64,000 nt of DNA from Nevskia sp. Lineage in GTDB: Bacteria > Pseudomonadota > Gammaproteobacteria > Nevskiales > Nevskiaceae. Shown one piece after another: positions 50,563-58,490 of the stretch (positions are counted from its first letter, which is position 1; each line of letters starts with the position of its first letter). The DNA is taken from contig JARLJS010000095.1 of assembly GCA_031291075.1 (NCBI GenBank), positions 1 to 64,000 of the forward strand. Direction: 5' to 3'. The translations under genes and the position numbers were made by a program. A model generated the notes under the pieces. It made no database searches, was not told the DNA's origin, and saw nothing but the letters and a program-made list of their open reading frames with translations.

Positions 50563-51873
50563 ATGCGCACAACTGCGGTTGTTGAAGTGAGCCAGGAGCG
50601 GAAAGGACCGGCCGTCCCCGGCGGCGTCCGCCCGGCCGCCACCCCGGCGCTGACGGCGGTCGAGTCGCGCCCGCCCCAGCGCGTCCTGATCATCGACGCC
50701 GACGACGCCGTGTGCCTGGCGATCACCGACCACCTGCGGGCGGCCGGGATCGAGGATGTGCTGACGGTCGGCGACGGCGCCCAGGCGGTGCGGCTGCTCA
50801 ACGAGAGCGCGCCCTACACCCTGATCATCTCCGACCTGCTGGTGCCGCGGGTCGACGGCATCCAGCTGATGCGGCTGATCGCGGCGCGGCAGACCGAGGC
50901 GGCGGTACTGTTCATCAGCTCGGCCGAGCGCAAGCTGCTGTCCTCGGCCGAGGACCTGGCCCGCACCCGCGGCCTGCGCGTGCTCAGCTCCCTGCAGAAA
51001 CCGTTGTCGCCTGAGGCCCTGCAAAGCTCGCTGGCCGAGCTGGAGGGGGCGGCGATGCGGCCCTCGGCCCGGGCGGCGGCGCCGATGCCCACCGCGGCGG
51101 ACCTGCGCCGCGCCATCGAGCGCGACGAGATCCGCGTCTACGCCCAGCCCCAGCTCGACGCCCGTGACGGCCAGCTGCACGGGGTGGAGACCCTGGCGCG
51201 GTGGTACAGCTCCGGCTATGGCGTGATCTCGCCCGGCTATTTCGTGCCCCTGGCGGAGAAGAGCGGCCTGATCGACGAGCTGACCGAGCTGATGCTGCGC
51301 AAGTCCTTCGCCGTGTGCGGTGCCTGGCGCCGCTCCGGCCTGATCACCCGCATGTCGGTCAACGCCCCGATCTCCTCGATGTGCCGCCTCAACCTGCCCG
51401 ACACCATTGCGGCGCTGGCCGAGCGCAACGCGCTCGACGTCTGCCAGCTCACCCTGGAAATCACCGAGAGCGGCTTCATGCAGGACCCGGTGCGCTCGCT
51501 GGACGTGCTGACGCGGCTGCGGCTGCGCGGCATCGGCCTCGCCATCGACGACTTCGGCTGCGGCTATTCGACCCTGCAGCAGCTCAAGCGCATGCCGTTC
51601 AACGAGCTGAAGATCGATTGCTCCTTCGTCATGTCGATGTTCCGCGACCGCGAGTCGCGCAGCATCGTCCGCTCCAGCCTGGATCTGGCGCACGAGCTTG
51701 GCCTGCAGACCGTGGCCGAGGGCGTGGAAACCCGCGAGCACTGGGGCGCGCTGACCGAAATGGGCTGCGACGTGGTACAGGGCTATCACATCGCGCGGCC
51801 CTTCCCGGCGGAGCAGCTGCCGAGCTGGTCGCGCCGGCAGGCGCAGGCGGGCGGTACCGCGACCGCCGCCTGA
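50563..51873 (+). CDS. Response regulator with EAL (cyclic di-GMP phosphodiesterase) domain
   Basis: 436-residue REC-EAL protein. The receiver (about 39-160) has the phospho-acceptor D91 in IISDLLVP and Lys in LQKPL (K146). The EAL domain (about 178-425) has the first motif as ETL (GVETLARW, E209) rather than EAL. The other metal and catalytic residues are present (SVNAPIS, LEITESG, IDDFGCGYS, LKIDCSFV, VAEGVE). The A-to-T change is in a non-catalytic position, so activity is likely. A TATAAA box lies 18 bases before the ATG (50539), giving a very short leader. The 208-bp divergent gap to the GGDEF gene holds no other feature I could support. Confidence 0.92.
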   Translation: MRTTAVVEVSQERKGPAVPGGVRPAATPALTAVESRPPQRVLIIDADDAVCLAITDHLRAAGIEDVLTVGDGAQAVRLLNESAPYTLIISDLLVPRVDGIQLMRLIAARQTEAAVLFISSAERKLLSSAEDLARTRGLRVLSSLQKPLSPEALQSSLAELEGAAMRPSARAAAPMPTAADLRRAIERDEIRVYAQPQLDARDGQLHGVETLARWYSSGYGVISPGYFVPLAEKSGLIDELTELMLRKSFAVCGAWRRSGLITRMSVNAPISSMCRLNLPDTIAALAERNALDVCQLTLEITESGFMQDPVRSLDVLTRLRLRGIGLAIDDFGCGYSTLQQLKRMPFNELKIDCSFVMSMFRDRESRSIVRSSLDLAHELGLQTVAEGVETREHWGALTEMGCDVVQGYHIARPFPAEQLPSWSRRQAQAGGTATAA

Positions 51874-51950
51874 AGTATCCGCCGCCGGCCCCAGGGACCC
51901 CCTGAACCGGCATAATTGCGGCCTCGCTAAGAGCCCTGGTCGAGGCAGCC

Positions 51951-52679
51951 ATGATCGTGCGCGTGATGCGGAAGGGCGGGCGCTGCGTCCTGCTGCCGGC
52001 GGCCCTGGCCTGCGCCGGGCCGGCCGGCGCGCAGGGGTGGGGCGGCTCCCTCGGCGTGTCCAGCGACAACGTCTACCGCGGCCAGACGCAGAGCCACAAC
52101 GAGCCGTCCGGCCAGGCCGACCTGCACTACTACGGCCGCTCCGGCTGGTTCGCCGGGTTGTCAGCGTCCAGCATCAAGCGCAGCCCCTACGATTCGACCA
52201 GCGCGGAGTTCGAACCCTACCTGGGCTGGCAATGGCAGCTGACCGACCCGTGGAGTGCCCGGGTCGCCGCGGTACACCACGACTATCCCTGGAACAACCC
52301 GGGCCGTCGCTACAACTACGACGAACTGACCGGTACCGTCGGCTATGCCGACCGCGCCTTCCTGACCGTGGCGGCCTCGCCGGACGTCTCGATCGACGGC
52401 CCCTACGCCAGCGCCACCGGGCGCGCCGCGCTGGTGTACGAGCTGGCCCTGCACCAGCCCCTGCAGCACGCGCTTTCGGTCAACGCCGGCGTCGGTTACT
52501 ACGACCTGCGCTGGGCGGCCGGCACCGGCTACGTCTACTGGAATGCCGGCCTGGGCTGGGACCTGGGGCGGGTCCAGCTCGACCTGTCGTACCTGGGCAC
52601 CGACGGCGTGGCCCGCCACCTGTTCTACAGCGGCGTGGCCGTCAACCGCCTGGTGGCGACCGCCCTATGGCACTTCTGA
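51951..52679 (+). CDS. TorF-family putative porin (TIGR02001-like)
   Basis: 242-residue outer-membrane barrel. An N-terminal signal peptide ends near GPAGAQG. Typical family features are SLGVSSDNVYRGQTQS near the mature start, alternating aromatic strands (FEPYLGWQWQL, YDLRWAAGTGYVYWNAGLGWD) and a C-terminal Phe (ATALWHF) for BAM recognition. The function of this porin family is not settled. The ATG at 51966 is an alternative start. It lies just upstream of the sigma factor gene but with about 120 bp between. Confidence 0.85.
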   Translation: MIVRVMRKGGRCVLLPAALACAGPAGAQGWGGSLGVSSDNVYRGQTQSHNEPSGQADLHYYGRSGWFAGLSASSIKRSPYDSTSAEFEPYLGWQWQLTDPWSARVAAVHHDYPWNNPGRRYNYDELTGTVGYADRAFLTVAASPDVSIDGPYASATGRAALVYELALHQPLQHALSVNAGVGYYDLRWAAGTGYVYWNAGLGWDLGRVQLDLSYLGTDGVARHLFYSGVAVNRLVATALWHF

Positions 52680-52800
52680 GCGCCCCGTCACCGGTTTGCA
52701 ACCTTTTGCCGTCTCCGCAGCACTCACCGACAGGAGCGACAACCCGTTCGTGAAATCTGGTGCCATGCGTGCGACAGCCGTGAGTCAAAAGGAGGGAAGG

Positions 52801-53370
52801 GTGGCCGACAACAGCCGTGAGCTGCTGCTGCTGGGCCTGACGGCCCAGGGCGACCGGCCGTCCTTCGAGACCCTCTACCGCAGCTACCATCCGCGGCTGT
52901 CGCGCTTCCTGTCGCGGCTGACCCAGCGCCAGGACCTGGTCGAAGAGGTGGTGAACGATACCTTTTGGGTAGTGTGGCAGAAGGCCGGGGAGTTCCGCGG
53001 CACCTCGCTGGTGTCGACCTGGATCATGGGCATCGCCTACCGCTGCACGCTGAAGTCGCTGCGCCGTTCCGGGAGCGCCCTGTCGGAGCCGCTTGCCGAC
53101 TACGAGGACCCGGCGGCGTCCGCGTTGCAGATCGAGCACGAGCTGCGCGACTGGATCGGCAAGGGCATGCGCCACTTGCCGCTGGAGCAGCGCACCACTC
53201 TCGAGCTGGCGTATTTCCTCGGCCACTCCTGCGAGGAGATCGCCGGGATCTTGGATTGCTCCGTAGGTACGGTGAAGGCGCGCATGTTCCACGCGCGGGT
53301 CAAGCTGCGCAACCTGCTGCCTTCGCTCGGCGGTATCAAGGAAAGGGACCGGTATGAACCACTCGGATGA
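52801..53370 (+). CDS. ECF-type RNA polymerase sigma factor
   Basis: 189-residue alternative sigma factor. A GTG start at 52801 is chosen because GGAGG lies 5 bases upstream; the track ORF starts far upstream in an unrelated frame. Region 2 has FETLYRSYHPRLSRFLSRL and LVEEVVNDTFWVVW. Region 4 has LPLEQRTTLELAYFLGHSCEEIAGILDCSVGTVKARMFHARVKLR with its helix-turn-helix. The next gene, an anti-sigma factor, overlaps by 17 bases, so the pair is co-expressed. The target promoters are unknown; the cluster downstream is the obvious candidate regulon. Confidence 0.95.
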   Translation: MADNSRELLLLGLTAQGDRPSFETLYRSYHPRLSRFLSRLTQRQDLVEEVVNDTFWVVWQKAGEFRGTSLVSTWIMGIAYRCTLKSLRRSGSALSEPLADYEDPAASALQIEHELRDWIGKGMRHLPLEQRTTLELAYFLGHSCEEIAGILDCSVGTVKARMFHARVKLRNLLPSLGGIKERDRYEPLG

Positions 53371-54025
53371 GATTGTTTCCAGCCACCGCACGACGTGGGA
53401 GCTGATCCCCTGGGTGGTGAACGGCCGCGCGTCCGCCGAGGAACGGCGGATCGTGGAGCAGCACCTGGCGGAATGCGGAGACTGCCGCGACGAGCTCGCC
53501 TTCCAGACGCGCCTGAGCAGCGCCATCGGCGCCGAGACCCAGCCGGTCGCCGACCCGGAGCCGGCGCTGCAGCGGCTGTGGCAGCGCATCGACGGCGTCG
53601 AGGTCGAGGCGCCGCCGCGTCGCCGCGTCGCCGGCCTGCCGCTGGCGCGGGGACTGCTGATGGCCGTGGTGGTGGAGGCGGTGGGCATCGCCCTGCTGGG
53701 CGGCGCGCTGTGGAACCGCACGGCGCCGCAGGGCGGGGGGCCCTACGTCACCTACAGCGAAAAGGCACCCGTGGTGCCGGGCGCCACCATTCACGCGGTC
53801 CTCGCCCCCGATCTCAAGCTGAGCGAGCTGCAGTCGCTGTTGCAGCAGTCGGGGCTGCAGATCGTCGGCGGCCCGGGCGATTCCGGCGTTTACTCGCTGG
53901 CGCCGCTGTCCGCGTCGGCGGTTGCCTCCGCCGCGACGACCCAGGCCCAGCTGGAGCGCCTGCGGGCAAACCCGGCGGTGCGCCTGGCGGAGCCGATCGA
54001 GACGGCGCCGCGACGGGGCTCGTGA
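53354..54025 (+). CDS. Anti-sigma factor with N-terminal zinc finger
   Basis: 223-residue membrane anti-sigma factor. The ZAS motif HLAECGDCRDEL (His and two Cys) near residues 37-48 binds the sigma factor. A single membrane helix lies near 97-118 (LLMAVVVEAVGIALLGGALW). The periplasmic part (about 120-223) is unusual: KAPVVPGATIHAVLAPDLKLSELQSLLQQSGLQIVGGPGDSG resembles a small peptide-inhibitor-like domain, of the type that could contact a protease. It overlaps the sigma gene by 17 bases and the next gene by 1 base (TGATG). Confidence 0.9.
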   Translation: MNHSDEIVSSHRTTWELIPWVVNGRASAEERRIVEQHLAECGDCRDELAFQTRLSSAIGAETQPVADPEPALQRLWQRIDGVEVEAPPRRRVAGLPLARGLLMAVVVEAVGIALLGGALWNRTAPQGGGPYVTYSEKAPVVPGATIHAVLAPDLKLSELQSLLQQSGLQIVGGPGDSGVYSLAPLSASAVASAATTQAQLERLRANPAVRLAEPIETAPRRGS

Positions 54026-55314
54026 TGCGGCTTTGCGCGGCGCTGCTGGCGGCGGGCCTGGCGGCCTGCTCCGGCGTGCCCGCGCGCGTGGTGGACTCGG
54101 CGCCCACGCGGCAGGACCCCGGCCGCCTGATCCTGCTCACCGTGGCCAATCCGCCGGAGATACTGGCGCTGCGTGCGGGCTCGACGCTGCGCGGCTATGA
54201 CATCTCTCCGGCCTACCGCCAGAGCGGCAGCGCCCAGGCGCTGCTGGACGGCATCGAAAGCGACTACGGCCTGCGCGAGGTGGCGGCCTGGCCGATTGCG
54301 CCGCTGCAGGTGCACTGCGTGGTGTTGCAAATCCCGGCCGGCGCCTCGCGCCAGGCGTTGCTCGAGCGGCTGGCGCGCGACGCGCGCGTGAGCCTGGCGC
54401 AGCCGCTGCAGTCCTTCGCCACCCTGGCGGGCGATTACAACGATCCTTACTTCGGCTTGCAGCGCGGCTTCGCGCAGATCGACGCCGGCGGCGCCCAGCA
54501 GTGGTCGCGCGGCGAGGGCGTGCGGGTGGCGGTGATCGACACCGGCGTCGACGGCGGCCATCCCGACCTGCAGGGGCGCATCGAGGCGCAACGCAACTTC
54601 GTCGATGACGATCCGCGCCAGTTCGGCGCCGACCGCCACGGCACCGAGGTGGCCGGCATCATCGCCGCCGACGCCAACAACCGCGAAGGCATCGTCGGCG
54701 TGGCGCCGGGCGTGCATATCCTCGCGCTCAAGGCCTGCTGGCAGGTGCAGGCGCGCGCCGATGCCGCCCAGTGCAATTCGTTCACCCTGGCGCAGGCGCT
54801 GACCATTGCGATCGAGTCCGGCGTCCGCGTCATCAACCTGAGCCTCGGCGGGCCGCCCGATCCGCTGCTCACGCAGCTGGTGGAATATGCCTTGCGGCGC
54901 GGCGCGGTGGTGGTCGGCGCCGTGCCGCCCGACGGTCGCACCGACGGCTTTCCCGTCGGCATCGCGGGCGTCATCGCGGTCGATACGCCCGAACACGTTG
55001 CATCCGGCGGCGCGGTTCTGCGCGCGCCCGGGCACGAGGTGCTCACGCTCACGCCGGGCGGCCACTACGATTTCGTCTCCGGCTCCTCGCTCGCCGCGGC
55101 GCACGTGAGCGGCGCGGTGGCGCTGCTGCTCGCGACCGATGCGCGGCTCGACGGCACCGCCGCTTACGGCCTGCTCAAGCGCACCAGCGAGGGCGGCTCC
55201 GGCGCCGACAGCATCAACGTGTGCGCGGCGCTCGCGGTGCTGCGCAGCGGCGGCGACTGCGGCGCGGTGCCGGCGTTTCCCTCGATGCCGGCGGGCTCTT
55301 CGACGCCGCGCTGA
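54025..55314 (+). CDS. Subtilisin-like (S8) lipoprotein peptidase
   Basis: 429-residue envelope serine protease. Signal peptide with lipobox LAAC anchors it to a membrane. A prodomain-like region (about 35-140) precedes the catalytic domain. The full triad is present: Asp in VAVIDTGVDGGHPD, His in DRHGTEVAGI, Ser in SGSSLAAAHVSGAVALLL. AFxxxxCW-type Cys (KACWQ, AQCNS) could form a disulfide. It begins on the anti-sigma stop codon (TGATG), so it is co-translated with the sigma/anti-sigma pair. It could be a regulated protease, or the one that releases sigma by cutting the anti-sigma domain; both are inference. Confidence 0.93.
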   Translation: MRLCAALLAAGLAACSGVPARVVDSAPTRQDPGRLILLTVANPPEILALRAGSTLRGYDISPAYRQSGSAQALLDGIESDYGLREVAAWPIAPLQVHCVVLQIPAGASRQALLERLARDARVSLAQPLQSFATLAGDYNDPYFGLQRGFAQIDAGGAQQWSRGEGVRVAVIDTGVDGGHPDLQGRIEAQRNFVDDDPRQFGADRHGTEVAGIIAADANNREGIVGVAPGVHILALKACWQVQARADAAQCNSFTLAQALTIAIESGVRVINLSLGGPPDPLLTQLVEYALRRGAVVVGAVPPDGRTDGFPVGIAGVIAVDTPEHVASGGAVLRAPGHEVLTLTPGGHYDFVSGSSLAAAHVSGAVALLLATDARLDGTAAYGLLKRTSEGGSGADSINVCAALAVLRSGGDCGAVPAFPSMPAGSSTPR

Positions 55315-55427
55315 ATCGCCTCGTCTCTTCCGCGCGCAAGATAGCCGCTTTCGACTCAACCGATCTCCGCAGGTGTGGCACTCACGCTGGCAGGACGTGA
55401 ATGCACACCCCTTCAAGGAGACACGTG

Positions 55428-56681
55428 ATGAGATCGCATTGTGGCTTGGCGAAAGAACTGGTTCTGGGTGCTGCGGTCGTCTGCGGCCTGGCGGCTTGCA
55501 GCGGCGGCGGCATGTCCGATCCCATCAGTAGCAGCAATAGCTTGAGCGGCGGCAACAGCAGCGGTGGCAGCAGTAGCAGTAGCAGCAGCGGCGGCGGAAC
55601 CGCCGCCGGCGCCTTCGCCGTCACCAACCTGGTCTCCGACGGCGCGGCCGGGTTTCCCGCCGCGCACCAGGACATGACCCATCTGGTCAATCCCTGGGGC
55701 ATCGCCTTCGAACCCAACGGCGTGGTGTGGACCGCCAACAACGGCACCCAGACGTCGACGCTCTACGACGGCACCGGTACCGCGCAGGGCCTGGTCGTCA
55801 ACCTGCTCAACACCAGCAATGGCCAGTTCGATCCCACCGGCGTGGTCTACAACGGCAGCGCCGACTTCATCGTCAGCCAGGGCGCGGCGTCCGGCGCGGC
55901 CGAGTTCATCTACGACGGCGAGGGCGGCGCGCTCGCGGGCTGGTCGTTCTCCACCGGCAGTACCGCCGTGACCGTGTACGACGACGGCGCCGGCAAGGCC
56001 GTCTACAAGGGCCTGGCGATCGCCAACACCGCCGGCGGCAACCGCCTCTACGCCGCCGACTTCCATAACAACAAGATCGATGTGTTCGACCGCGCCTTCA
56101 ACAAGATCGCCGTCAGCGGCGGCTTCAAGGACGCCACGTTGCCGGCGGGCTACGCGCCGTTCAACATCCAGGCGCTCGGCGGCATGCTCTACGTCACCTA
56201 CGCCGAGCAGATGGCGCCCGCCAACCACGACGAGGTGGACGGCGCCGGCCTCGGCCTGGTCGATGTCTACGACTACGAAGGCAACCTGCAGCAACACCTG
56301 GTTCCCGTCGGCGGCGCCCTCAACGCGCCGTGGGGCCTGGCGCTGGCGCCGGCCGGGTTCGGCTCCGTCGGCGGCGACCTGCTGGTCGGCAACTTCGGCG
56401 ACGGCAGGATCAATGTTTACAACCCGTCCAGCGGCAGCTTCGTCGGCATGCTCGCCGGCACCAACGGCAATCCCGTTGCCATCCCGGGCCTGTGGGGCAT
56501 CTCGTTCGCCAACGGCGGCAATACCCTGTTCTTCGCCGCCGGCATCAACGACGAGGCCGACGGTCTCTACGGACGCATCGACGTGTCCGCAGTCGCGTCC
56601 GGCGGCAGCAGTTCCAGCTCGGGCGGCGGCGGCTCCAGCAGTTCGAGCGGCGGCGGTTCCAGCGGCGGATACATGTACTGA
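55428..56681 (+). CDS. TIGR03118-like beta-propeller lipoprotein
   Basis: Exported lipoprotein of 417 residues. The ATG at 55428 is chosen because AAGGAG lies 7 bases upstream. The lipobox CGLAAC is followed by a Ser/Gly linker. The body (about 70-385) resembles TIGR03118 proteins, with NPWGIAFEPNGVVWTANNG, TGVVYNGSADFIV, RLYAADFHNNKIDVFD, LGLVDVYDYEGNL, NAPWGLALAPAGFG and LLVGNFGDGRINVYN, an NHL/beta-propeller-like pattern. A second Ser/Gly tract ends the protein. The family function is unknown. It lies between the protease and the cytochromes, same strand. Confidence 0.85.
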   Translation: MRSHCGLAKELVLGAAVVCGLAACSGGGMSDPISSSNSLSGGNSSGGSSSSSSSGGGTAAGAFAVTNLVSDGAAGFPAAHQDMTHLVNPWGIAFEPNGVVWTANNGTQTSTLYDGTGTAQGLVVNLLNTSNGQFDPTGVVYNGSADFIVSQGAASGAAEFIYDGEGGALAGWSFSTGSTAVTVYDDGAGKAVYKGLAIANTAGGNRLYAADFHNNKIDVFDRAFNKIAVSGGFKDATLPAGYAPFNIQALGGMLYVTYAEQMAPANHDEVDGAGLGLVDVYDYEGNLQQHLVPVGGALNAPWGLALAPAGFGSVGGDLLVGNFGDGRINVYNPSSGSFVGMLAGTNGNPVAIPGLWGISFANGGNTLFFAAGINDEADGLYGRIDVSAVASGGSSSSSGGGGSSSSSGGGSSGGYMY

Positions 56682-56777
56682 TCACGCGCCGTATCCATTC
56701 ACGGGCCCAGCCCCGGCAGCCGGAGCCGGGCCCGAACCACCCGTTCGCTGTTTGCGATTCAGCAGGAGGGTAAGCCC

Positions 56778-57104
56778 ATGCTGCGATTTCCAGCATTGAT
56801 TCTCTGCACCAGCTTGTTTTGTTCCACGCCGGCGGGCGCCGCGGGGATGGCGCAGCCCGGTGATCAGACCGTCCGCGAGGTCTGCTCCGGCTGCCACGGC
56901 AGCGGCCTGCTCGGCGCGCCGCAGATCGGCAACGGCGCCGCCTGGTCGGCGCGGCTCAAGGCCGCGGGTTCGGTCGACGGCCTGCTCGCCTCGGCCGAGA
57001 ACGGCAAGAACAACATGCCGCCGCGCGGCGGCGTACCCGATCTGAGCGACGCCGAATTGCGCGCGGCGATCGAATTCATGCTCGCCAGCAGCGGCATTCA
57101 TTGA
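56778..57104 (+). CDS. Small class I c-type cytochrome (cytochrome c5-like)
   Basis: 108-residue periplasmic monohaem cytochrome. The signal peptide ends near AGAAG; the haem-binding motif is VCSGCH (about residues 36-40), and the axial Met is probably in NNMPPRGGVPDLSD. AAIEFMLAS is the typical C-terminal helix. AGGAGGG precedes the ATG. It ends 12 bases before the fused cytochrome-porin, so it may be the soluble electron carrier that takes electrons from that protein. Confidence 0.93.
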   Translation: MLRFPALILCTSLFCSTPAGAAGMAQPGDQTVREVCSGCHGSGLLGAPQIGNGAAWSARLKAAGSVDGLLASAENGKNNMPPRGGVPDLSDAELRAAIEFMLASSGIH

Positions 57105-57115
57105 AAGGAGCAACT

Positions 57116-58471
57116 GTGTCGTACACCAATATCCGGACGATTCCGCGCGCCGCCGCGCTGTTGCTGGCCGGCTGGCTACTGAGTCCCACGGCCCTGGCCG
57201 TGCCCAGCTACGCCCAGCAGACCGGGCTGCCCTGCACCAGTTGCCACACCATCGCTTTCGGCCCGGGCCTGACGCCGTTCGGGCAGGACTTCAAGCTCAA
57301 CGGCTACGTCTGGAACGGCGGCAAGTCGGACCTGCCGCCGGTGGCTGCCATGGTCATCTCCTCCTTCACCCACACGGAAGCGGCGCAGGACGGCGGCGCT
57401 GCGCCGCACTTCAGCCCCAACGACAACGGCGCGGTGGACCAGACCAGCCTGTTCTACGCCGGCAGGATCCTCGAGCACCTGGGCGCTTTCGCGCAGTTCA
57501 CCTACGACGGCGTGGCACAGCGCCTGCACTGGGACAACCTCGACCTGCGCTATGCCGACAAGGGCAAGCTCGGCGGCACCGAGCTGGTGTGGGGCGCCAC
57601 GCTCAACAACAACCCCACCGTGCAGGACCTGTGGAACACCACGCCGGCCTGGAGCTACCCCTATGTTTCGTCTGCGCTCGCGCCGACTCCCGCCGCCGCA
57701 CCTCTGATCGAAGGCTCGCTGGCGCAAGAGGTGTATGGCCTCACCGCCTACACCATGATCGCAAACCACTACTACATCGAAGGCGGCGCTTACCGCAGCC
57801 TGCCCGACCGCGCGCTCAGCGTACTGGGCGTCGGTGCCGGCTCCGTCAACCGCTTCCACGGCGTGGCGCCGTACTGGCGGCTCGCCTATCGCTTCAAGCA
57901 AGGGCCGTCCTATGGCTCGATCGGCGCCTTCGGCATCGACGTGCACCAGTATCCAGGCAGCGACCCCAGCGCCGGCACCGACCGCTACGCCGATCTCGGC
58001 TTCGACGCGGTCTACGGTTACACGCGCGGCCGCCATGGCTTCCTGCTGCAGGCCACGCAGGTACACGAGGTGCAGAAGCTGCCCGCCTCGCTGGCCACGG
58101 GCGTCGTCGGCCAGGGTTCGAACGAGCTCAACAGCACGCGCATCAACGCGCAATACACCTGGTCGCAGACCTACGCCTTCAGCGCCGCGCTGTTCCGCGT
58201 CTATGGCGGCAGCGACCCCACGCTCTACGCGCCCGGCGCCATCTCCGGCAGCGCCAGCGGCAGCCCGGACAGCCGCGGCTACATCACGCAGGTGGAATAC
58301 GTACCCTTCGGCAAGGCCCGCTCCTGGCTGCGGCCCTGGGTCAACCTGCGGCTGGGACTGCAGTACGTCTACTACACCGAGTTCAACGGCGGCGGCGCCA
58401 ACTACGACGGCTCCGGCCGCTCCGCGCACGACAACAACACGCTGTACCTGTTCGCCTGGCTGGCGATCTGA
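57116..58471 (+). CDS. Fused monohaem cytochrome/outer-membrane barrel, Cyc2-like
   Basis: 451-residue exported protein. A GTG start at 57116 is chosen because AAGGAG lies 5 bases upstream; the track start at 57101 is a TTG inside the same ribosome binding site. The signal peptide ends TALA. The mature N-terminus VPSYAQQTGLPCTSCH followed by LTPFGQDFKLNGY has the spacing and residues of the cytochrome domain of Cyc2-type iron oxidases. The rest is a long beta-barrel with alternating strands (LRPWVNLRLGLQYVYYTEF). Cyc2 moves electrons from outside Fe(II) across the outer membrane. Related proteins of unknown function also exist, so the role is provisional. Confidence 0.85.
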   Translation: MSYTNIRTIPRAAALLLAGWLLSPTALAVPSYAQQTGLPCTSCHTIAFGPGLTPFGQDFKLNGYVWNGGKSDLPPVAAMVISSFTHTEAAQDGGAAPHFSPNDNGAVDQTSLFYAGRILEHLGAFAQFTYDGVAQRLHWDNLDLRYADKGKLGGTELVWGATLNNNPTVQDLWNTTPAWSYPYVSSALAPTPAAAPLIEGSLAQEVYGLTAYTMIANHYYIEGGAYRSLPDRALSVLGVGAGSVNRFHGVAPYWRLAYRFKQGPSYGSIGAFGIDVHQYPGSDPSAGTDRYADLGFDAVYGYTRGRHGFLLQATQVHEVQKLPASLATGVVGQGSNELNSTRINAQYTWSQTYAFSAALFRVYGGSDPTLYAPGAISGSASGSPDSRGYITQVEYVPFGKARSWLRPWVNLRLGLQYVYYTEFNGGGANYDGSGRSAHDNNTLYLFAWLAI

Positions 58472-58490
58472 GCAACTGCATGCCCGCGGC

